In this document: in pieces, positions 27,060-38,244 of the stretch
How the letters are laid out: every line of letters starts with the position of its first letter
How positions within the stretch are numbered: the stretch's first letter is position 1
NCBI GenBank assembly: GCA_963777735.1
Contig: CAVZRQ010000001.1
Coordinates: 248,001 to 312,000, forward strand
Direction of reading: 5' to 3'
Length of the DNA stretch: 64,000 nucleotides
Source: ZC4RG30 sp963777735
GTDB taxonomy: Bacteria; Pseudomonadota; Gammaproteobacteria; Steroidobacterales; Steroidobacteraceae
Position numbers and translations under genes: made by a program
Notes under the pieces: generated by a model
Database searches by the model: none
Seen by the model: only the letters and a program-made list of their open reading frames with translations
What the model was told of the DNA's origin: nothing

Positions 27060-28190
27060 ATGAGCATCCTTGTAAACAAACGCAGCAGAATCATCGTCCA
27101 GGGCTTCACCGGCAAGCAGGGCACCTTCCATGCCCAGCAGTGCCTGGCCTACGGCACACGCATTGTCGGTGGCGTCACGCCGGGTCGAGGTGGCTCGCAG
27201 CATCTCGATCTGCCGGTGTTCGACACCGTGCACAAGGCGGTCAACGACACCGGCGCCACGGTCAGCATGATCTACGTGCCGGCAGCCTTCGCAGCCGACG
27301 CCATTCTCGAAGCGGCCGATGCCGGCATCGAGCTGGTGGTCTGCATCACCGAAGGCATTCCGGTCAACGACATGATCCGCGTGAAGGCAGCGCTGGCGGG
27401 CACCGCCACGCGCCTCATCGGCCCCAACTGCCCGGGCATCATCACGCCGGATGAATGCAAGATCGGCATCATGCCGGGCTTCATCCACCAGCGCGGCTGC
27501 GTGGGCATCGTGTCGCGCTCCGGCACCCTCACTTACGAAGCCGTGCACCAGACCACGCAGATCGGCCTCGGCCAGAGCACCTGCGTCGGTATTGGTGGCG
27601 ATCCGGTGCGCGGCATGAACTTCATCGATGTCATCGAGCTGTTCGAGCGCGATCCGCAGACCGAAGGCATCGTGATGGTCGGCGAGATCGGCGGCAGCGA
27701 CGAAGAAGCCGCTGCCGCGCATATCGCGCGTTTCGTGACCAAGCCCGTGGTGGCCTACATCGCGGGTGTCACGGCGCCGCCGGGCAAGCGCATGGGTCAT
27801 GCGGGTGCGGTGGTGGCCGGAGGCAAGGGCACGGCGGCCGACAAATTCCGCGCGCTGGAAGAAGCCGGCGTGCGTACCGTGAAGAGTGTTGCGGATCTGG
27901 GCGCTGCCATGGCAGAACTCCTCAATGTGCGCGCGAAGCGCCGGGCGAGCGAGTCGCATATCGGCGAGCGGCCGGCTTCCATGCGCGCGAAGCCGAAGGG
28001 CAAGCGGGCGAAGTCGAAGGCCAAGGCGAAGACCGGGGTAAAAGTGAAGCCCAAAGCCAAGGTCAAAGACCAAGGTCAAAGCCAAGACCAAGGTCAAGAG
28101 CCAAGGTCAAAGCCAAGAGCCAAGGCCGCTCCCAAGGTCTCGCGCAAGGTCGCCCGCAAGGCACCACGCCGCCCGACCCGCAAGAAATAA
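27060..28190 (+). CDS. sucD: Succinyl-CoA synthetase, alpha subunit, with a basic C-terminal tail
   Basis: Partner of SucC; carries the phosphohistidine. The first 290 or so residues are a normal SucD: IIVQGFTGKQGTFHAQQ, IGPNCPGIITP, VGIVSRSGTLTYEAV, and the His-site GGSDEEAAAAH and MGHAGAVV. The product is 376 residues where the family has about 290. The extra 85 residues or so are rich in Lys, Ala, Arg and Pro (KGKRAKSKAKAKTGVKVK and on), like histone-H1-type tails. Part of it is an imperfect DNA repeat read in shifted registers. Not expected to be needed for catalysis; function unknown. Confidence 0.95.
   Translation: MSILVNKRSRIIVQGFTGKQGTFHAQQCLAYGTRIVGGVTPGRGGSQHLDLPVFDTVHKAVNDTGATVSMIYVPAAFAADAILEAADAGIELVVCITEGIPVNDMIRVKAALAGTATRLIGPNCPGIITPDECKIGIMPGFIHQRGCVGIVSRSGTLTYEAVHQTTQIGLGQSTCVGIGGDPVRGMNFIDVIELFERDPQTEGIVMVGEIGGSDEEAAAAHIARFVTKPVVAYIAGVTAPPGKRMGHAGAVVAGGKGTAADKFRALEEAGVRTVKSVADLGAAMAELLNVRAKRRASESHIGERPASMRAKPKGKRAKSKAKAKTGVKVKPKAKVKDQGQSQDQGQEPRSKPRAKAAPKVSRKVARKAPRRPTRKK
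28053..28124 (+). repeat. Degenerate short tandem repeat inside the sucD tail
   Basis: Repeats of the unit AAGGTCAAAGCCAAGACC and variants. The Lys-rich register slips by one base at about 28068, 28099 and 28118, so the protein reads DQGQSQDQGQEPRSKPR there before returning to KAAPKV. The three slips add up to one codon, leaving the overall frame intact. Confidence 0.7.
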
Positions 28191-28197
28191 TCCAGCC

Positions 28198-29887
28198 ATG
28201 GCCCCAGGGCCCCGTATCGCGCTCGCGCAGCTCGACCTGCTGGTCGGTGACGTCCAGGGCAACGCTGCGCGTGTGCGCGAGACTGCGCAGCGGGCGAGGC
28301 GCCTGGGCGCCAACCTCGTGGTGTTCCCGGAGCTGACGCTGTCGGGCTATCCGCCCGAAGACCTGCTGTTCCATCGCGGCCTGCGCATCCAGATCGAACA
28401 GGCACTGGCAGCCCTGGCGCGCGATGTCGATGATCCGGCCGCAGATCTGCCCGCGGTACTCGTCGGTTATCCGGAGTATGAAGGCACGGGCAACTCGCCG
28501 ATCATCTACAACGCTGCGCTGTTGCTGGTGCCGGGGCAGGCGCCGGTCAACTACCGCAAGCAATGCCTTCCCAACTACCGCGTATTCGATGAGAAGCGCT
28601 ACTTCACGCCTGGCACGGGCCCCGTCGTGGTGGAGCTGGCAGGCGTGCGTCTCGGCCTCGCCATCTGTGAAGACGTCTGGGAAGCAGAGCCCGCGCGAGC
28701 CGCGCAGGCCGCCGGCGCCGAACTGCTCATCGCCATCAATGCCTCGCCCTACGAACAGCGCAAACAGCGCGAGCGCGAGGCCGTACTGCGCCAGCGCGCC
28801 GCTGAAACCGGCCTGCCCGTTGTCTATGTGAATCTCGTCGGTGGCCAGGACGAACTCGTGTTCGACGGCCGATCCTGCGTCATCGACGCCCAGGGCAATG
28901 CCGTGCTGCGCGCGCCGGCGTTCGAAGAATCCCTGCTGTGCATCGACGTGCAGCGCAATGCTGGCGGTATGGTCACCGTCCTCGCGGCCAGTCCGGATCC
29001 AGTGGCCGCGGAGCTGGGCCCGGAAGAAAGCGTCTATGGCGCACTGGTGCTGGGTGTGCGCGACTACGTCAACAAGCATCGCTTTCCCGGCGTGGTCATG
29101 GGACTGTCGGGTGGCGTGGATTCGGCACTGACGCTGACCCTGGCCGTGGATGCCCTCGGGCCATGATCGCGTGCAGGTCGTGATGATGCCCTCGCGCTAC
29201 ACCTCGCAGATGAGCATCGACGATGCGGCCGCGCAGGCGCGCATCCTCGGTGTGGCCTACAGCGTCATTTCCATCGAAGACATGTTCGAAGCCACGCTGG
29301 CCGCGCTGCAGGAGCAGTTCGCCGGGCGCAAACCGGATACCACGGAAGAGAACATCCAGGCCCGCTGCCGCGGCGTGCTGCTGATGGCGATTTCCAACAA
29401 GACCGGCCGCATGCTGCTGACCACCGGCAACAAGAGCGAGATGGCCGTCGGTTACGCCACGTTGTATGGCGACATGAACGGTGGCTTCGCGCCCATCAAG
29501 GATTGCAGCAAGCTGCTGGTGTATCGCCTGGCGCGGTATCGCAACGAGCTCGCCCGGCAGCGCAACGAATTCGCAGGGCAGGGCGCCATTCCCGCGCGTG
29601 TCCTGGAGCGTGAGCCCAGCGCCGAGCTGCGGCCCGATCAGAAAGACACCGACTCACTGCCACCCTATGAAGTCCTCGATGCCATTCTCGAGGCCTTCAT
29701 CGAGGAAGATCTTTCGGTGGGCGAGATCGTGGCGCGGGGCTTCGATCGCAATGTGGTCGGCAGGGTGCTCGACATGGTCAAGCGCAATGAATACAAGCGC
29801 CGCCAGTCACCACCTGGCATTCGCGTGAGCCGCCGGGCTTTCGGGCGCGACTGGCGCTACCCGATCACCAACGGCTACCAGCGCTAG
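28198..29887 (+). CDS. nadE: Glutamine-dependent NAD+ synthetase, one apparent frameshift
   Basis: Makes NAD from nicotinic acid adenine dinucleotide with ammonia from glutamine. The N-terminal nitrilase domain has the Glu, Lys and Cys sites (VVFPELTLSGYPPEDLL, NYRKQCLPNYRVFDEKRYF, RLGLAICEDVWE); the C-terminal synthetase has the PP-loop GLSGGVDSALTL and TTGNKSEMAVGYATLYGD. The frame breaks at GGG 29158-29160; removing one G gives DALGHDRVQVVMMPSRYT and a 562-residue protein of normal size. The gene should be essential, so a sequence error is more likely than a pseudogene. Follows sucD by 7 nt; its TAG shares bases with the convergent bamD stop. Confidence 0.92.
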
Positions 29888-30678
29888 TCCCAGACCTTCC
29901 ACCAGCTGCCGGAGGATTCCGCCTTCGCTTCCAGCGGCTCATTGGGGAAGTTCTCGCGGAAGACCTTTTCGGTGTTGTCCGCAAGTTCGGTGTAGTTGAG
30001 CTTGCGGTAGGCCTTGATCATCATTCGCAGCGCATCGATGACCGCAGGTGCGCCGTCATACTGTTCGATGGTCTGGCTGGCTCGCTGTGCGGCAGCCACC
30101 CACGCGCCACGTTCCTCGTAATGCCGGGCAATCTGCATTTCGTAGTTCGCCAGGCGATTACGCAGATAGATCATGCGCAGCCGCGCATCTGCGGCGTAAA
30201 TGCTCTTGGGAAAACGGGTGACCACGGTGCGCAGCGACTCGAATGCATCCGCGGCAGTCTTGGGCGGTCGTGCCGAGAGATCCACCCGCAGCCAGCGCTC
30301 GAATGCATAGGGCGTGCGCTCGAAATCGATCAACCCCATCAGATACCAGGCGTAGTCGATCCGGGGGTGCGTGGGGTTTTCACGGATGAAGGTTTCGGCA
30401 GCGTCCTTCGCCGACTCGCTTTCCCCGAGACGATAGTAGGCGTGGATGATGTCGATCCTTGCCTGGCGCGACTCCGGGGTAAATGGATAACGCGCGGTCA
30501 GCGCTTCGAATATCGCCACGGCTTCGGCGAAATCGGAGGCGCGCACCGCATCGGTGCCGCGCTTGTACAGCGTCGAGGGCTGGAGCCTCGCCAGACGTTG
30601 CTGGTCCTCGCTGCGATTGCTCTGGCAGCCGGTGATCAGCAGGAGGGCGAACAAGGGAACCAGCAGGTGACTACGCAT
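29884..30678 (-). CDS. bamD: Outer-membrane assembly lipoprotein BamD
   Basis: Essential part of the BAM complex that folds beta-barrel proteins into the outer membrane. The 264-residue product starts MRSHLLVPLFALLLITGC, a lipoprotein signal with lipobox LITGC, followed by TPR repeats (STLYKRGTDAVRASDFAEA, ESRQARIDIIHAYYRLGES, HPRIDYAWYLMGL). The ATG at 30678 is chosen because the signal peptide begins there. It is divergent from rluD, 41 bp apart, the conserved order. Confidence 0.96.
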   Translation of the reverse strand: MRSHLLVPLFALLLITGCQSNRSEDQQRLARLQPSTLYKRGTDAVRASDFAEAVAIFEALTARYPFTPESRQARIDIIHAYYRLGESESAKDAAETFIRENPTHPRIDYAWYLMGLIDFERTPYAFERWLRVDLSARPPKTAADAFESLRTVVTRFPKSIYAADARLRMIYLRNRLANYEMQIARHYEERGAWVAAAQRASQTIEQYDGAPAVIDALRMMIKAYRKLNYTELADNTEKVFRENFPNEPLEAKAESSGSWWKVWD

Positions 30679-30719
30679 CAGATAAGGACCAAAGGTTGAG
30701 CAAGCCCTAGTATAGACGA

Positions 30720-31694
30720 ATGAGTCGCCGCGCCCCTCCCACACCCAAACCCCCCAAGCTGCTGGAACACCGGATCGAAATGCCCGCCAATCCGGCTGGG
30801 CAACGCCTGGATCAGGCACTGGCGGCCGCCTTGCCCCAGTACTCGCGTTCCCGGTTGGCCACCTGGATCAAGGAGGAGATGGTCACGCTGAACGGCGAGC
30901 CGGCCCGCCCTCGCGATGCCGTTTTTGGCGGCGAAGTGGTGGTGGTGAGGGCCCTGCCGGCTGCCGACACCCAGGTCGAAGCCGAACGCATGCCCATCAA
31001 GGTGCTGTATCGCGATTCCCATGTGTTCGTCATAGACAAGCCAGCCGGGCTGGTGGTTCACCCGGGTGCCGGAAATCGCAACCACACCCTGCAGAACGGC
31101 CTGCTGGCGCTCGACCCGAAGCTGACCTACGTGCCACGGGCAGGCATCGTGCACCGCATCGACAAGGACACCAGCGGTCTGCTGGTGGTCGCGCGGTCGC
31201 TGGTCGCCCATACGGCGCTGGTGGCGGCGCTGGCCGAACATGCCGTGGCCCGCGAGTATGTGGCGCTGTGTGTAGGCGCCATGACCGGCGGCGGCACCAT
31301 CGACAAACCCATCGACCGGCATCGCACCGACCGGCTGAAAATGGCCGTACGCGCCGATGGCCGCGAAGCCATCACGCACTACCGTCTGGTCGAGCGCTTT
31401 GCCCATCACAGCCTGCTGCGCGTGATCCTGGAAACCGGCCGCACCCACCAGATCCGGGTGCATCTGGCACATGCGGGCCATCCGCTGGTGGGCGATCCCC
31501 TGTATGGCGGACGTCGACAGCTCACCGCCGACAGCTCGCCCGAAAAGCGTGAGGCGCTGAAGTCTTTCGGCCGTCAGGCGCTGCATGCGGCAAAGCTGGA
31601 GTTCGAACATCCGGTCACGGGGAAAACCATCACGGTGGAGTCTCCGCTGCCGAAGGATTTCACGGCATTGCTCAAGATCCTGCGCCAGCCATGA
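30720..31694 (+). CDS. rluD: 23S rRNA pseudouridine synthase RluD
   Basis: Converts uridines 1911, 1915 and 1917 of 23S rRNA helix 69 to pseudouridine (E. coli numbering, from family knowledge). The 324-residue product has an N-terminal S4 domain (GQRLDQALAAALPQYSRSRL) and the catalytic-Asp motif VHRIDKDTSGLLVVARS, then TGRTHQIRVHLAHAGHPLVGD. It overlaps pgeF by 4 nt, the usual rluD-pgeF coupling. Confidence 0.96.
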   Translation: MSRRAPPTPKPPKLLEHRIEMPANPAGQRLDQALAAALPQYSRSRLATWIKEEMVTLNGEPARPRDAVFGGEVVVVRALPAADTQVEAERMPIKVLYRDSHVFVIDKPAGLVVHPGAGNRNHTLQNGLLALDPKLTYVPRAGIVHRIDKDTSGLLVVARSLVAHTALVAALAEHAVAREYVALCVGAMTGGGTIDKPIDRHRTDRLKMAVRADGREAITHYRLVERFAHHSLLRVILETGRTHQIRVHLAHAGHPLVGDPLYGGRRQLTADSSPEKREALKSFGRQALHAAKLEFEHPVTGKTITVESPLPKDFTALLKILRQP

Positions 31695-32450
31695 TTGCAG
31701 TGGAATGGCGTCCGGTGCCCGGCGTGCGCGCCTTGTGCACCAGTCGTACGGGCGGCGTGAGCGTGACGCCCTGGAGTTCTTTCAATCTTGCCGACCATGT
31801 GGGCGATACGATGGATGCGGTGGCCGAGAATCGCCGCCGCTTGCGTGCAACCGCCGAGCTGCCGGCTGAGCCCCGCTGGCTCAAGCAGGTGCATGGCATC
31901 GCCGTAGCCAATACGGATGCGCCAGGGAGCGAGGCAACGCAGCAGGCAGACGCGGCCATCAGTGCAACCGCCCGGCACCGTTTGCGCGGTGCTGACTGCC
32001 GATTGCCTGCCGGTATTGCTGGCAGCCAGCGACGGTTCGGCCGTCGGCGCGGCGCATGCGGGCTGGCGCGGACTTGCCGCTGGCGTGATCGAAAACACCG
32101 TGCTGGCCCTGCGGCAAAGTGCCACGTCCGATGTGAAACTGCTGGCCTGGCTCGGGCCGGCGATCTCGGTCAAGCATTTTGAAGTCGGCGACGATGTTCG
32201 CGATGCATTCCTGGATGCAAGCCCCGCGGCTGCATCGGCCTTCAGGCGTACGGACAACAATCGCTGGCACTGCGACCTGTACGCGCTGGCGCGGCAGCGC
32301 CTGGCGGCAGTGGGTATCACTGCGGTAACCGGTGGCGAAGATTGCACCTATGCCCACGCCCACCGGTTCTTCTCGCACCGCCGCGATGTACAGCATCACG
32401 GCCTTGCCAGCACCGGTAGAATGGCGAGCCTCATATGGCGCCAGACATGA
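31691..32450 (+). CDS. pgeF: PgeF/YfiH purine nucleosidase-type protein, one apparent frameshift
   Basis: Family formerly called multicopper polyphenol oxidases, linked to peptidoglycan editing and purine nucleoside cleavage. The expected zinc-site residues lie in VLTADCLPVLLAASDG and AAHAGWRGLAAGVI, with TYAHAHRFFSHRRD near the C-terminus and LKQVHGIAV earlier. The frame breaks at CCC 31971-31973; removing one C joins SATA to GTVCAVLTADCLP and gives 252 residues, the normal length. Its stop overlaps the ZIP gene start (ATGA). Confidence 0.88.
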
Positions 32451-33236
32451 ACATCCTCGGCTGGATTGTCGGCTTCACCCTGCTGGGTGGAGTCGCCGGC
32501 GTCATGCTGGCAGGTTTGTTTCTGCTGGTCCCCGAGCGCGCCCGGGCGCGCGCCTTGCCCTTCCTCGTGGCCTTTGCCACCGGTGCATTGCTGGGTGCAG
32601 CGCTGCTTGGACTGTTGCCGGAAGCCATCGAGCTCGCCGGCCCCGGCAACTACGGCAGCGTCGGGCTGTCATTGCTCGGAGGCATCGCACTGTTCTTCGT
32701 GCTCGAGAAGCTCGTGCTCTGGCGGCATTGCCACGAGGATCATTGCGAGACGCATGCTCCCGAAAATGATCACCACCACCACCAGCGTGCGCCGGGGGTG
32801 ATGATCCTCATCGGCGACACCATGCACAACGCGCTCGATGGTGTGCTCATCGCCGCAGCATTCCTGATCGACATCAACCTCGGCATCATGACCGGGTTCG
32901 CCGTGCTCGCGCACGAGGTGCCGAGCGAGGTCGGCAATTTCGCCATCCTGCTGCACGGCGGCATGACCCGGGCCCGCGCCCTGGCCTGGAACCTCATCAC
33001 CGCGCTGGGCGCCGTGATCGGTGGCGTGGTCGGTTACTACGCCCTGTCGTCGGTGCAAGCCGGCATTGCCGTATGCGCTCGGTGTCTCGGCAGCCAGCCT
33101 GCTTTATGTGGCGGTCGCAGACCTGATCCCGGGCCTGCACCGCAAGGTCGATGTGCGCAGCAGCCTGTTGCAAGTCGTTCTCATTGCGCTGGGCGTGGTG
33201 CTGGTGGCGGCACTGGAACACCTGCACCCCCATTGA
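32447..33236 (+). CDS. ZIP-family metal transporter, one apparent frameshift
   Basis: Divalent metal (zinc-type) permease of the inner membrane. It has the family motifs HNALDGVLIAAAF and HEVPSEVGNFAILL in the metal-path helices and a His-rich cytoplasmic loop between about residues 88 and 110 (HCHEDHCETHAPENDHHHH). The frame breaks at CC 33060-33061; dropping one C gives QAALPYALGVSAASLLYVAV and a 262-residue protein of normal size. Start ATG 32447 overlaps the pgeF stop. The metal cannot be assigned from sequence. Confidence 0.86.
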
Positions 33237-33266
33237 TTCGCAGCATTTCGGCCCCAAGATGGGCCC

Positions 33267-35854
<2,588 letters not shown>

Positions 35855-35861
35855 TTCCCCG

Positions 35862-35867
35862 TATAAT
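35862..35867 (+). promoter_or_regulatory. Possible -10 box for a leaderless fmdB mRNA
   Basis: A perfect TATAAT sits 6 nt before the fmdB ATG at 35874, so transcription would start at or within a base or two of the start codon. No good -35 hexamer is seen at 16-18 bp, and no Shine-Dalgarno fits ahead of the ATG. Confidence 0.35.
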
Positions 35868-35873
35868 TGCGGG

Positions 35874-36257
35874 ATGCCGTTTTATGAATATCAGTGCCGG
35901 GCCTGTGGCGCACAGGTCGAGGTGCTGCAGAAGATTTCCGATGCGCCCCTCAAGAAATGTACCGAATGTGGCAAGAACCAGCTGCAGAAGCTGATCTCCG
36001 CGCCGTCGTTCCGTCTGGCCGGCGGCGGCTGGTACGAAACCGACTTCAAGACCGACAAGGACAAGAAGCGCAATCTGGTAGAGGGCGACAAGGCGGAGCC
36101 AAAGGCCGACGACAAGCCGGAAGCCAAACCCGAGGCGAAGCCTGAGGCCAAGACCGAAGCCGCCGCGCCGAAATCAGAGGCCAAACCCGCTGCAAAACCG
36201 GTGAAGCCGATGAAGAAATCCGCCTCGAAGGTCGCCGGGAAAAAGGCGAAACGATGA
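35874..36257 (+). CDS. FmdB-family zinc-ribbon protein
   Basis: The first 45 residues are the conserved FmdB/CxxC_CXXC_SSSS zinc ribbon: MPFYEYQCRACGAQVEVLQK, then CTECGKNQLQKLISAPSFRL. The remaining 80 or so residues are low-complexity, rich in Lys, Glu, Pro and Ala, with tandem EAKP units (PEAKPEAKPEAKTEA) and a basic end (KKSASKVAGKKAKR). Biochemical role of the family is unclear. It overlaps the DUF502 gene by 4 nt; the two usually precede aspS. Confidence 0.88.
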   Translation: MPFYEYQCRACGAQVEVLQKISDAPLKKCTECGKNQLQKLISAPSFRLAGGGWYETDFKTDKDKKRNLVEGDKAEPKADDKPEAKPEAKPEAKTEAAAPKSEAKPAAKPVKPMKKSASKVAGKKAKR

Positions 36258-36889
36258 AATCCGGATTTGCGCGTGCCCTGCGCAAATACCTGATAGCCGG
36301 CCTGCTGTTCTGGGTGCCAGCCGGCCTCACCTGGCTGACGTTCAAGTTCCTGCTCGACCTCGCAGACGGGCTGCTGACGCTGCTGCCCGATCAGTACAAA
36401 CCCGACAACCTGCTGGGATTCCACATTCCAGGCTTCGGTGCGCTGATTGCGCTGTTCGCGCTGGTGCTCACGGGGTTGCTGGTTGCCAACCTGGTTGGCC
36501 AGACACTGGTGACCTGGTGGGATGAACTGATGAACCGCATTCCCCTGGTGCGCACCATCTACTCGGGCGTCAAGGGATTCACCGAATCGCTGATGACCAG
36601 CAAGGCGTCGTTCCGCCAGGTGGTCGTGATCGAATTTCCGCGCAAGGATGTGTGGACCATCGCCTTCGTCACGGCCACCAACCTGCCGGATTATTCGGGC
36701 AAGTACGGCGGCGAGCCGCATATCTGCGTCTACGTTCCCACGACACCCATTCCAACCACCGGCTACAACCTCATCGTGCGGCAGTCCGAAGTGGTGCCCA
36801 TCGACATGAGCGTCGATGATGCGATGAAGATGATCGTCACGCTGGGCGTAGTCGTGCCGCCACAGAAGCACCCCAGCACGGTTTCATGA
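36254..36889 (+). CDS. DUF502 family membrane protein
   Basis: 211-residue product with two N-terminal membrane segments (about residues 10-32 and 57-80) and a conserved soluble part containing NRIPLVRTIYSGVKGFTES and VFVPTT-like YVPTTPIPTTGYNLIV. Function of the family is not known. Coupled by ATGA overlaps to fmdB before it and to the aminotransferase gene after it. Confidence 0.9.
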   Translation: MKSGFARALRKYLIAGLLFWVPAGLTWLTFKFLLDLADGLLTLLPDQYKPDNLLGFHIPGFGALIALFALVLTGLLVANLVGQTLVTWWDELMNRIPLVRTIYSGVKGFTESLMTSKASFRQVVVIEFPRKDVWTIAFVTATNLPDYSGKYGGEPHICVYVPTTPIPTTGYNLIVRQSEVVPIDMSVDDAMKMIVTLGVVVPPQKHPSTVS

Positions 36890-38244
36890 CCCGCGCAGCG
36901 CTCGATGCCATCGTCGAGCGCGAGCGCCGCGCGTATCTCGCCGCCCGGCCCCGCTCCGCAGTGCTCGCACAGCGTGCCGCAGCGCATTTCGCGCAGGGCG
37001 TGCCCATGCACTGGATGCGGGATTGGCCCATGCCAGTGCCCCTGTATGTTGCCCATGCCCGCGATGCCGTGCTCACCGATGTGGATGGGCACGACTACGT
37101 GGACTTCTGCCTGGGCGATACGGGCGCGATGTTCGGCCATTCCCCGCCTGCGGTAGCCAGGGCAATCGCCACGCAATCGGCACAGGGGCTCACGGCGATG
37201 CTGCCTTCGGCACAGGTCGCGGAAGTCGGCGAACAACTGTCGAAACTGTTCGGCCTGCCCTGGTGGCAGATCACGCAGACGGCCACCGATGCCAACCGCG
37301 CCGTGCTGCGCCTTGCGCGCATGGTCATGCGGCGGCCGCGGGTGCTGGTGTTCGATCGCTGTTATCACGGCACGGTGGACGAGACGATGGTGATCCTGGC
37401 GAGCGACGGCGCGACGCTGCCGCGGCCAGGCCAGATCGGGCAGGTGCATGATCCACGCGCCACCACCGCAGTGGTCGAGTTCAATGACATCGCCGCCGTG
37501 GAGCAGGCGCTCGCGCGCGGCGACATCGCCTGCGTGCTGGCGGAGCCGGTGATGACCAATGCCGGCATGGTGCTGCCGCAGCCCGGGTTCCTCGCGGATC
37601 TGCGCGCTGCCTGCACGCGGCACGAGGTGCTGCTCGCCATCGACGAGACGCACACTCTGTCGTCTGGGCATGGCGGCTATGCACGCACGCACGCGCTTGC
37701 CGCGGATTTCCTGGTGTGCGGCAAGGCAATTGCCGGCGGGTTGCCCTGCGCGGTGTTCGGCTACAGCGATGCCGTGGCGCAGCGCATCCGTGCGGCAGAT
37801 GCTGCGCGCGAAGCAGGGCATTCGGGCATCGGCACCACGCTTTCCGCCAATCCGCTGGCCATCGCGGCGTTGCAGGCCTGCCTCGCCGAGGTCATCACGC
37901 CAGAGAATCACGCCCACATGGAATCGCAGGCGCAGCGGCTGGCGCAGGGCATTGAGGCTGCGCTGCGGGCGAAATACATTCCCTGGCAGGTATCGCGAGT
38001 CGGTGCACGTCTCGAGTTTGGCCGTTCGCCAGCGCCCCGCACTGGTCGACAGAGTGTGGATGCGGTGGATCACGAACTCGAGGGCGCGCTGCACCTGTAT
38101 CTGCTGAACAGGGGATTCCTGCTCACTCCCTTCCACAACATGATGCTGGCGTCGCCAGTCACGACCAGCGCGCAGGTCGATGCATTCCTGGATGCTTTCG
38201 ACGCTGCGCTGCAGGAATTTGCGCCGATAATGCGTGCCACATGA
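36886..38244 (+). CDS. Class III PLP-dependent aminotransferase (glutamate-1-semialdehyde aminomutase-like)
   Basis: 452-residue fold-type I PLP enzyme. The C-terminal half shows the PLP-binding aspartate region LLAIDETHTLSSGHGG and the Schiff-base lysine in FLVCGKAIAGGLPCAVFGY. The first 60 residues (MHWMRDWPMPVPLYVAHARD, LTDVDGHDYVDFCLGDTGAM) place it near glutamate-1-semialdehyde aminomutases and amine/amino-acid transaminases rather than HemL itself. ATGA overlaps on both sides couple it to DUF502 and to the glutamine synthetase-like gene. Likely an amine or amino-acid catabolic step; substrate unknown. Confidence 0.82.
   Translation: MTRAALDAIVERERRAYLAARPRSAVLAQRAAAHFAQGVPMHWMRDWPMPVPLYVAHARDAVLTDVDGHDYVDFCLGDTGAMFGHSPPAVARAIATQSAQGLTAMLPSAQVAEVGEQLSKLFGLPWWQITQTATDANRAVLRLARMVMRRPRVLVFDRCYHGTVDETMVILASDGATLPRPGQIGQVHDPRATTAVVEFNDIAAVEQALARGDIACVLAEPVMTNAGMVLPQPGFLADLRAACTRHEVLLAIDETHTLSSGHGGYARTHALAADFLVCGKAIAGGLPCAVFGYSDAVAQRIRAADAAREAGHSGIGTTLSANPLAIAALQACLAEVITPENHAHMESQAQRLAQGIEAALRAKYIPWQVSRVGARLEFGRSPAPRTGRQSVDAVDHELEGALHLYLLNRGFLLTPFHNMMLASPVTTSAQVDAFLDAFDAALQEFAPIMRAT

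Noticed and set aside
28053..28124. CRISPR array or satellite in the sucD tail
   Set aside because: Units are short, degenerate and translated, with no spacers; no CRISPR-like array was seen anywhere in the window.
36886..38244. hemL (tetrapyrrole synthesis) for the aminotransferase
   Set aside because: It shares the fold and lysine motif, but the N-terminal region and its place beside a glutamine synthetase-like gene argue for a catabolic transaminase instead.
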